Both the position numbers and the translations under genes were made by a program. From positions 1 to 5,230 of the forward strand of contig JAJFTX010000030.1 of assembly GCA_021372715.1 (NCBI GenBank): a stretch of DNA of 5,230 nucleotides. Reading direction: 5' to 3'. Positions within the stretch are counted from its first letter, which is position 1. Every line of letters starts with the position of its first letter. Source of the stretch: Methanobacterium sp. (GTDB lineage: Archaea > Methanobacteriota > Methanobacteria > Methanobacteriales > Methanobacteriaceae). This document shows positions 1-4,930 of the stretch, piece by piece. The notes below the pieces were generated by a model. It saw only the letters and a list, made by a program, of their open reading frames with translations. It made no database searches and had not been told where the DNA came from.

Positions 1-18
1 ATATGATTTTAAGCTCAT
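1..18 (-). CDS. ehbM: Start of the next gene, probably EhbM (hydrogenase small subunit), cut by the window edge
   Basis: An ATG at 16-18 opens a frame reading MSLKSY to the edge, too short for any sequence-based assignment. It is supported by GTGAT at 23-27, which matches the distal part of the archaeal Shine-Dalgarno consensus, and by an in-frame stop at 31-33 upstream. In the known ehb order the gene after ehbL is ehbM, the NuoB-like hydrogenase small subunit. A GTG at 25-27 in the same frame is an alternative start. The name is inference from gene order. Confidence 0.45.
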
Positions 19-69
19 GATAATCACTTTTTATATAAACACATAGTTTATCCTGATTAGATAAAATTT
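19..69 (-). other. 51-nt AT-rich spacer between ehbL and the next gene
   Basis: The spacer holds a TATA-like TTTATATAA on the minus strand (31-39) and a 6-bp inverted repeat, TTTATC at 47-52 with GATAAA at 60-65, around a 7-nt loop. The TATA-like element is a good match to archaeal boxes. Its expected initiation point, about 25 nt downstream, would fall inside the first codons of the next gene, so a promoter role is doubtful. No transcript-sense T-run marks a terminator. Confidence 0.3.
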
Positions 70-555
70 TTAAGTTTGTCTTTTCTTTAAAACTGTTGAA
101 TCTGATAAATATTGAGCTATAAATGCTAATTTATCATCTGATATTTTTATTGGTTTTTCAAGGAGTTCTGAAACATCCAGTTCAACTTCTCCCACATCGT
201 TAGGGTGAATGGTTCCTGCTTTTCCAAACAGCGCATATAATGGGCAGAAATCATGGCAATAGTAACAAGTAATACATTTTTCACTATTCAAAACTGGTAT
301 CTGTTTTTTTACCATTCCTTCAATTATTTCTATAGGCTCATCAAGATCCAGCATGTATATGGCTTCAGTAGGGCAAACATTGCTGCATCCGCCGCATCCA
401 ATACATGGTACTTCCGCAACTTTATCTGTAGGAGTAACTCGACCTTCTAATATCCTATTGCGTATTTCCATATCCGTAACACGGTCAGCGGCGAAAAGAA
501 TCCTGGTAACATTGTTGATAATGCCCTCCAGAAATACTCTTAAAAAATTTTTCAT
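70..555 (-). CDS. ehbL: EhbL, 2[4Fe-4S] ferredoxin subunit (NuoI-like) of energy-converting hydrogenase B
   Basis: A 161-residue protein with two complete four-cysteine motifs: C51, C54, C57, C61 followed by Pro, and C94, C97, C100, C104 followed by Pro. This is the 8Fe arrangement of NuoI-type subunits, which pass electrons between the hydrogenase small subunit and ferredoxin partners. The N-terminal 30 residues (MKNFLRVFLEGIINNVTRIL and onward) are amphipathic and resemble the membrane-facing helix of NuoI-like proteins. The C-terminal 55 residues have no cysteines and carry acidic stretches. The start overlaps the ehbK stop as ATGA, behind GAGGTG. A 51-nt spacer follows before the likely ehbM start. 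It could be called simply a 4Fe-4S ferredoxin; the Ehb role follows from position and from the NuoI-like layout. Confidence 0.92.
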   Translation of the reverse strand: MKNFLRVFLEGIINNVTRILFAADRVTDMEIRNRILEGRVTPTDKVAEVPCIGCGGCSNVCPTEAIYMLDLDEPIEIIEGMVKKQIPVLNSEKCITCYYCHDFCPLYALFGKAGTIHPNDVGEVELDVSELLEKPIKISDDKLAFIAQYLSDSTVLKKRQT

Positions 556-1910
556 TCTGCCACCTCAAATTCTCTTTCAAATAATATAGCTCTTGCTGGA
601 CAGGCATTAGAACATGCTCCGCAGTATATACATTTAGAATCATCCACAACAATCTTTCCATCTTTTTCTGATATAGCTTCCTCAGGGCATATATTTATGC
701 ATAACTTGCAATTCATACACAATTTGTCCTGTACAAAGGCGAATCCGTCTTTTATTGATTTTTTTAACATGGTAGTTCGTGGTATGGCTTCTACAGGGCA
801 GTGGATAGCGCATTTTTCACATAATACGCATTTATCAGTATCAACTTCTATAGAACCTCTTTTTAAGGTTATGGCACCTTTAGGACAGATTTCTGCACAT
901 ACTCCGCAGGATATGCAATCTTCAGTTACTTCTCCATCCCATGTAACGTTTTGGAAGCTTCTGGCTTCGTTTACATCGCAAACCTGGGTGCATTTACCAC
1001 AGGAGACGCAGAAACCTTTTATTCTTCTTATTGGTCCTTCTGCTTGGCGTAGTGTTCCTACAGGACAAACATCCAAACACTCCATATTCTCGCATTCCTC
1101 ACAGTAACTTGGATCGTAACGTATTTTGCCATCAACCATTTTCAATGCTCCTCTACTGCATGCTTCAGTGCAAAGACCACAGTTAAGACAGGAAACTAAT
1201 TTACCTTCTATTTTTTCGTCTGGTTCGGGTTTATTTATCTTTATTTTAAAGTCTTCAATACTTATGGCATTATTAGGGCATTCTTCAATACATTTTAGGC
1301 ATAATGTACATTTATCCTGATCAACAGTGGTATCTGTTATGGCTCCTGCTGGGCAGACGTCTTCGCAGATTCTACATTCTGTACATTTGCCTTCCACGTT
1401 AACATCCACCATTATGGCATCGGTAGGGCAATAATACTCGCATCTTTTGCACAGCGTACATTTATCCTGATCGGTTACTACTCCCATCCTTTCCGTCTTA
1501 TGGTCCTCTTTCTGCATTTTAACTTCTGGTTTAACGGTCAGATTAAGCGATTCGAGGAACTGGAGTTGTCGATCTTCTATTACATCAAATGCATCTATTC
1601 TAGCATTTTTTGGACAAGCTTCTGCACATATTCCGCACCGTGAGCATATTCCTTTGACCACACCATCTTCTATTTTTATACTATTTACAGGGCAGGTCAT
1701 CTCGCATATTCCACAGGCATTGCATTTCGCCCGGTCTACTACGTAACCACCATATCTGTTCTTTTTTATAGCTTGATTTGGACAGGCTTCTGCACAAGCC
1801 CCGCATGTAATACAGCTAAAAGCTTTTCCTTCTATTAATCTTATTGCTTCGGTAGGACATTGCTTAATGCATTCTCCTATTCCTTCACATTCATTGGTTG
1901 ATAAAAACAT
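552..1910 (-). CDS. ehbK: EhbK, 14-motif polyferredoxin of energy-converting hydrogenase B
   Basis: A soluble 452-residue protein with 55 cysteines in 14 ferredoxin-type motifs. Thirteen are complete: they begin at C33, C63, C89, C151, C176, C201, C241, C270, C301, C332, C361, C398 and C427, mostly CxxCxxCxxxCP. The first (C8, C14, C18) has Ile11 at the second cysteine position, which would suit a [3Fe-4S] cluster. Motif 9 has two extra residues (C270, C273, C278, C282). Motifs 8 and 10 end in CS and CD instead of CP. The motifs fall into four N-terminal ones and ten C-terminal ones, separated by a cysteine-free linker at about 101-146. As seven two-cluster modules the protein would act as an electron wire or reservoir serving the hydrogenase. 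I recall a 14-cluster polyferredoxin reported for Methanothermobacter Ehb, in agreement. The start is fixed by an in-frame stop just upstream and by GGAAGG. The stop overlaps the ehbL start. Confidence 0.95.
   Translation of the reverse strand: MFLSTNECEGIGECIKQCPTEAIRLIEGKAFSCITCGACAEACPNQAIKKNRYGGYVVDRAKCNACGICEMTCPVNSIKIEDGVVKGICSRCGICAEACPKNARIDAFDVIEDRQLQFLESLNLTVKPEVKMQKEDHKTERMGVVTDQDKCTLCKRCEYYCPTDAIMVDVNVEGKCTECRICEDVCPAGAITDTTVDQDKCTLCLKCIEECPNNAISIEDFKIKINKPEPDEKIEGKLVSCLNCGLCTEACSRGALKMVDGKIRYDPSYCEECENMECLDVCPVGTLRQAEGPIRRIKGFCVSCGKCTQVCDVNEARSFQNVTWDGEVTEDCISCGVCAEICPKGAITLKRGSIEVDTDKCVLCEKCAIHCPVEAIPRTTMLKKSIKDGFAFVQDKLCMNCKLCINICPEEAISEKDGKIVVDDSKCIYCGACSNACPARAILFEREFEVAE
561..566 (-). 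promoter_or_regulatory. ehbL ribosome binding site inside the end of ehbK
   Basis: GAGGTG on the minus strand, 5 nt before the ehbL ATG at 553-555, lies in the last codons of ehbK. It matches the archaeal anti-Shine-Dalgarno partner GGAGGTGAT. Together with the ATGA stop/start overlap it indicates coupled translation of the two ferredoxin proteins. Confidence 0.7.
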
Positions 1911-1983
1911 TACCTATTCCTTCCAATATTCACTGTTTTTCTTTGTATAGTAGATTAATTCTTGATTAATGTTAATAATTATT
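1911..1983 (-). other. 73-nt AT-rich spacer between membrane and iron-sulfur genes, with the ehbK ribosome site
   Basis: The minus strand carries GGAAGG at 1919-1924, 8 nt before the ehbK ATG. A TAG at 1914-1916, in frame two codons before that ATG, rules out an upstream start. The heptamer GATTAAT occurs twice, at 1953-1959 and 1964-1970. Its ATTAAT core is self-complementary, so it is a direct repeat and a weak potential hairpin. No convincing TATA box sits at the right distance: a TATAC near 1945-1949 would place initiation within the ribosome site. I see no T-run in the transcript sense, so read-through from ehbJ is expected. Confidence 0.5.
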
Positions 1984-2259
1984 TTATTCTTTTATTTCCT
2001 TTTTTTCTTTAACATCTCTTCCCAGAGTTATTTTACCAACTAATAACCCTATGATGGTGGCTAAAAACCCAGAAGCAAATGGACCGTCAGTATAGTAGGG
2101 GAATGGTCCTATTAAATATGCAGTTACTAGAGCAGCTATGAATATCACCAGGTAACTTCCCAGGGTGAAGTTCAGTTTACTTTCTGGATAAATTTTAATT
2201 CTGCTTCCTATTATAAACCCCAAAATAAATCCTAGAATTAAAGGACCTGCGTATAACAT
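1984..2259 (-). CDS. ehbJ: EhbJ, small membrane subunit of energy-converting hydrogenase B
   Basis: A 91-residue hydrophobic protein with three predicted helices at about 4-20, 32-51 and 57-78, and a charged lysine/glutamate-rich tail (RDVKEKKEIKE, 81-91). The loop GPFPYYTDGPFASGF (51-65) is rich in Pro, Tyr and Gly, and is probably a structured turn between helices 2 and 3. I know of no function beyond membership of Ehb. The identification comes from its position between the MnhB-like gene and the polyferredoxin, and from its size. The ATG is 2 nt after the ehbI stop, behind a GAGGAG ribosome site at 2268-2273. A 73-nt spacer follows, so this gene closes the block of tightly packed membrane genes. 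Confidence 0.83.
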   Translation of the reverse strand: MLYAGPLILGFILGFIIGSRIKIYPESKLNFTLGSYLVIFIAALVTAYLIGPFPYYTDGPFASGFLATIIGLLVGKITLGRDVKEKKEIKE

Positions 2260-2261
2260 GA

Positions 2262-2744
2262 TTAAAACTCCTCTAAGTCTTCTTCATCTTCTTTTAATTC
2301 TTTAAATCCTAAAAATGCGATAACAACAGCGCTTAAACCAACTAATACCTTTAAACCCACCACGAAGTTAAGGTAAGGTATTATTCCAGCATGAATAGGA
2401 TCAGGATAGTCAAATATGTTTTTTATAAATTCAGGGATTACACCATAGAGATCTACACCTAAATTATAAAGGTAAAATCCAGAAAATATTAATCCAGCCA
2501 AACCCAGAAATATATAGGCCAGTGCACCTGCACTTTCCATTCTGGCTATGAAATCATGAGAGAATTTTATAGGGGTGTCTTTTAATCCGTATATAACAGC
2601 ACCAAATATGAAAGCTCCCGCAATTATGGCACCTCCCTGAAAACCCCCTCCGGGAGTAATATGTCCTCCTAAAATCGTGTTTACACCTAAACATGTAATT
2701 ATAAGGGCTGCGGGAAATATGAAAATTTTTAGTATGGTACTCAT
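2262..2744 (-). CDS. ehbI: EhbI, MnhB/MbhF-like membrane subunit of energy-converting hydrogenase B
   Basis: A 160-residue protein with about four helices (4-25, 38-55, 71-93, 122-146). The sequence GGHITPGGGFQGG (26-38) is the MnhB signature, seen in MrpB and MbhF as GH-x-x-PGGGF-x-GG. A second family block, YLNFVVGLKVLVGLSAV (124-140), matches the conserved last helix. In the Mrp-derived membrane arm MnhB works next to the MbhE-like protein, here the directly preceding EhbH. The C-terminus is a very acidic tail (KEDEEDLEEF, 151-160), probably on the cytoplasmic side and possibly a contact surface. The ATG immediately follows the ehbH stop codon (TAAATG), with a GGGAGGG ribosome site inside the end of ehbH. 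Length and motifs are complete. Confidence 0.92.
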   Translation of the reverse strand: MSTILKIFIFPAALIITCLGVNTILGGHITPGGGFQGGAIIAGAFIFGAVIYGLKDTPIKFSHDFIARMESAGALAYIFLGLAGLIFSGFYLYNLGVDLYGVIPEFIKNIFDYPDPIHAGIIPYLNFVVGLKVLVGLSAVVIAFLGFKELKEDEEDLEEF

Positions 2745-3020
2745 TTACTTCCCTCCCAGTTGAACTTTTCCTCTTCCAAATATCAGTAAAGTGATTACTA
2801 CTGCAGTTACCAGAATCAACGCTTCACCTAGAGTATCGTATCCCCTCCAGTCAAATACTACGTTAGTTACCATGTTGGGAGCTATATGGGGACCTACCCA
2901 GTTGTATAGATAGCTTATTCCTGGATATAATATCTGTTTAAATCCGTATATTGCTTCAAATAGGGTAATTCCAAAAACTGCCAGGGATAATGCAGCTATT
3001 AAATTTTTAAATCTATCCAT
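2745..3020 (-). CDS. ehbH: EhbH, MbhE/MrpB-N-like membrane subunit of energy-converting hydrogenase B
   Basis: A 91-residue protein with two main helices at about 7-28 and 66-83. Between and into the second helix is VVFDWRGYDTLGEALIL (residues 54-70). This matches the V-x-D-(F/Y/W)-R-(G/A)-(F/Y)-D-T-L-G-E signature of MbhE and of the C-terminal part of MrpA. In Mrp antiporters and the Pyrococcus membrane-bound hydrogenase this element belongs to the ion-translocating membrane arm. Asp57, Arg59, Asp62 and Glu66 are the charged residues of the motif. It starts within the end of ehbG behind a GGGGGA ribosome site at 3025-3030, and its TAA abuts the ATG of ehbI with no gap. The family assignment is firm; the subunit letter comes from gene order. 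Confidence 0.9.
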   Translation of the reverse strand: MDRFKNLIAALSLAVFGITLFEAIYGFKQILYPGISYLYNWVGPHIAPNMVTNVVFDWRGYDTLGEALILVTAVVITLLIFGRGKVQLGGK

Positions 3021-3354
3021 TTAAATTCCCCCAATAGAAAAGGGCGATTATTATTCCCAGAGCCAATATCACATAAAAGATCATATTATTAAAGGAATCA
3101 TTCTGTTCTCTTCTCAGTTTAGGCATTATGGGCATAGTCATGAGTGCAATGACAAATACAGCTACAATAATTATGATCATTAAAGCGGGATGGACTAGCC
3201 TTAACATAACTACCGCAATTAAAACGGATGCTATCAGAGTTAATTCTGCGGTTAACATTGCTGAAGCTGTAACATTAGTTATTGGCTCCTCTTGTTCAGC
3301 TTTTTCCTGTATTTCTCTTATTTTTTTTATTATAAAATCATAAACACTCATCAT
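3013..3354 (-). CDS. ehbG: EhbG, small three-helix membrane subunit of energy-converting hydrogenase B
   Basis: A 113-residue protein recognised mainly by its place between ehbF and ehbH. Residues 5-24 form a strongly charged, probably amphipathic segment (KKIREIQEKAEQEEP). Three hydrophobic helices follow, at roughly 30-52, 55-76 and 90-108, with a basic loop MPKLRREQND at 77-86 between the last two. I see no cofactor motif or clear catalytic residue. The charged N-terminus suggests a cytoplasmic face that could touch the hydrogenase module, but this is inference. The start is one of two tandem ATGs. The last 8 nt overlap the start of ehbH (TAG at 3013-3015, next ATG at 3018-3020), which suggests translational coupling. 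Outside the Ehb context I would call it only a conserved membrane protein. Confidence 0.82.
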   Translation of the reverse strand: MMSVYDFIIKKIREIQEKAEQEEPITNVTASAMLTAELTLIASVLIAVVMLRLVHPALMIIIIVAVFVIALMTMPIMPKLRREQNDSFNNMIFYVILALGIIIALFYWGNLNG

Positions 3355-3358
3355 TTTA

Positions 3359-3363
3359 CTCCC
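3359..3363 (-). promoter_or_regulatory. Ribosome binding site of ehbG, compatible with two adjacent start codons
   Basis: GGGAG on the minus strand lies 4 nt from a first ATG (3352-3354) and 7 nt from a second, directly following ATG (3349-3351). The second spacing is more typical, so EhbG may begin one residue later than annotated. Confidence 0.55.
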
Positions 3364-3364
3364 A

Positions 3365-4858
3365 TTAAACCAATCCTGAGGCTAAAGTTTGTAAACTGCT
3401 GGTAACGATCTGTGGAAACAGACCGATTATTATACAGATAATTAAGAATACCACGAGAGATAGTATAGTGGATTTTGGGATTTTATTATCAAAAATTTCC
3501 AGATCGGCTGGTTTCGGCCTCATATAAATGGTGTAGAACGCTTTCATAAATGTCATAAAAGTTACTATGCTTAAAAGTATCATTATTATACCCAATTCAG
3601 GAAGTCCAGATTGCAATGAAGCCTGTACTAGCATTAATTTACTCTGGAATGCGTTAAGCGGTGGAATACCCGCCATCGCAAAACCAGCTAAAAGGACCAT
3701 TAAAGCTATCCTTGGGTTTTCAAACATCATTCCTCCTAATTTTCTGGTATCACTGGTTCTGGTTTTATAAAGAACTGTTCCAAATCCAATGAAAAGAAAT
3801 GCGGTTATTATTACTTCGTTAATAGCTTGGAAAAGACCGGCTGTTATCCCAAATGCTGTTCCAAGCCCTAAACCTATCCCGATATATCCTAATTCACCCA
3901 CTGCTAGATATCCAATAATTCTCTTGAAGTCAGTTTGCACAATGGCCATGGTTATTCCCAGTATCATTGCTAATAGAGAAATCCCTATAATAGCAGTTTT
4001 GGAGAAGGACAAAAAGGAAAATAATCTAAGAATTATAATTCCAATAGCAACTAAAGTAAATACAGAAAATGCCTGAAGTAACGCGGCCCCATGAGGTAAA
4101 GCTTTACTGTATACTGCTGATTTTATAGTGTGGAATGGAGGTAAACCTGAACTATAAAGCCATCCAAATGTTATAAGACCCAGAGCCATGAGTATCACTG
4201 GATTATATGGATCTACCAATCCCTGTTTAAATGAAAATATCATGTCTGTGATGTTAACATTACCAGTAACTCCTAAAAGGAGAGCAATACCTAAAAGCAT
4301 AAGTGGTCCTGCGATGTTACCCAGAAGAATATATTTAAGCGCGGTTTCAATGCTGTTTTTAACACCGGAAGCAACTATTATACCTACCTGGGCCAGTGCT
4401 GCTATTTCAAAGAAGACGTATAAGTTAAATATATCATCTGAGAGTAAGATTGCAGTTACAGACGCTGTTCCCATAAACATTAAGAATGTATAAACTCCTG
4501 AAGGCTTTTTTGTCTCGTTTAATGATGTAAATATTGCGAAGAAAGCAACCAGTCCCAAAATAAATATCATCAATTGTTGGGCGCTGCTGAATACGTAAGT
4601 GATGGCCGGGTGGAATATAAATAGCTGGGTACTAGTAATAAGTGCCGGTAAACCTTGTGCTATGGCCGAATTCTCAGCTAAAGGCGCGTAACCACCGAAA
4701 TAATGGGTTCCGTAGCTGGTTATTAGGGGTATTATAGGTAATATTAAAGCGGTTATAATGGCCAGTATCTTTATAGTTCGGTCGTTCTTGTGCAGAAAAT
4801 TTAAAAAAAGTGCACTAGCAATGGGTAATATGACCATTATAGGGATAAGTGCGTCCAT
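3365..4858 (-). CDS. ehbF: EhbF, MrpD/NuoN-like antiporter-type membrane subunit of energy-converting hydrogenase B
   Basis: A 497-residue, almost wholly hydrophobic protein with about 14 predicted membrane helices, the normal size for the NuoL/M/N and MrpA/D family that forms the ion channel of complex I-like enzymes. Family signatures include NLYVFFE (E151, the conserved TM5 glutamate), PPFH (residues 240-243), the DFKRIIGYLAVGELGYIG block (310-327), RKLGGM (372-377) and GIPPLNAFQSK, where K407 matches the TM12 lysine. By motif alignment the usual TM7 lysine, 5 residues before the PxH proline, is Ser236. The TM8 lysine appears to be Gln262. The TM11 His/Lys pair appears to be Glu348/Thr352. 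The start at 4858 follows a strong Shine-Dalgarno site. The gene ends 10 nt before ehbG. In Ehb this subunit is expected to couple ion inflow to ferredoxin reduction; the changed residues make the exact ion path uncertain. An NADH dehydrogenase subunit is excluded by context. Confidence 0.93.
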   Translation of the reverse strand: MDALIPIMVILPIASALFLNFLHKNDRTIKILAIITALILPIIPLITSYGTHYFGGYAPLAENSAIAQGLPALITSTQLFIFHPAITYVFSSAQQLMIFILGLVAFFAIFTSLNETKKPSGVYTFLMFMGTASVTAILLSDDIFNLYVFFEIAALAQVGIIVASGVKNSIETALKYILLGNIAGPLMLLGIALLLGVTGNVNITDMIFSFKQGLVDPYNPVILMALGLITFGWLYSSGLPPFHTIKSAVYSKALPHGAALLQAFSVFTLVAIGIIILRLFSFLSFSKTAIIGISLLAMILGITMAIVQTDFKRIIGYLAVGELGYIGIGLGLGTAFGITAGLFQAINEVIITAFLFIGFGTVLYKTRTSDTRKLGGMMFENPRIALMVLLAGFAMAGIPPLNAFQSKLMLVQASLQSGLPELGIIMILLSIVTFMTFMKAFYTIYMRPKPADLEIFDNKIPKSTILSLVVFLIICIIIGLFPQIVTSSLQTLASGLV

Positions 4859-4866
4859 TAGTACAT

Positions 4867-4873
4867 CCTCCCC
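4867..4873 (-). promoter_or_regulatory. Strong ribosome binding site of ehbF
   Basis: The minus strand reads GGGGAGG here, 8 nt before the ATG at 4858. An earlier ATG at 4864-4866 directly follows the site but runs into TAA after one codon (ATG TAC TAA), so it cannot start the gene. This fixes the ehbF start at 4858. Confidence 0.75.
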
Positions 4874-4881
4874 TTATTTAA

Positions 4882-4915
4882 TTCAACTATAAATTTTCTG
4901 GTTATATTAGTTGAA
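4882..4915. repeat. 8-bp perfect inverted repeat in the ehbE-ehbF spacer
   Basis: TTCAACTA at 4882-4889 is the exact reverse complement of TAGTTGAA at 4908-4915, with 18 nt between. Three more pairs are possible inside the stem (4890-4892 with 4902-4904) if a 3-nt bulge at 4905-4907 is allowed. In the minus-strand transcript the hairpin would end about 8 nt before the ehbF Shine-Dalgarno sequence. It could be an mRNA structure that sets ehbF translation or processing, or a protein-binding site. It carries no T-run and does not look like a terminator. The repeat is directly visible; any function is inference, and AT-rich DNA makes short repeats fairly likely by chance. Confidence 0.45.
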
Positions 4916-4930
4916 ATTGAATTCATCTAA

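Noticed and set aside
47..57. An 11-nt match (tttatcctgat) to the repeat found twice in ehbK
   Set aside because: It lies outside coding sequence and is short. With AT-rich composition this is most likely chance, and there is no third spaced copy.
47..71. 6-bp hairpin (TTTATC/GATAAA) followed on the plus strand by a short T-run, resembling a terminator
   Set aside because: The T-run is on the plus strand, where no gene is present to terminate, and the stem is short and AT-rich. On the transcribed minus strand there is no T-run.
697..1107. A plus-strand open frame of 136 codons opposite ehbK
   Set aside because: It is antisense to the cysteine-rich ehbK, where repeated Cys and Pro codons keep the opposite frame open. 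The translation shows no protein-like pattern or ribosome site, and the ehbK reading is unmistakable.
1940..1970. Possible internal promoter before ehbK
   Set aside because: The best TATA-like string is weak and would place initiation within the ribosome binding site. The surrounding AT-richness gives many such matches.
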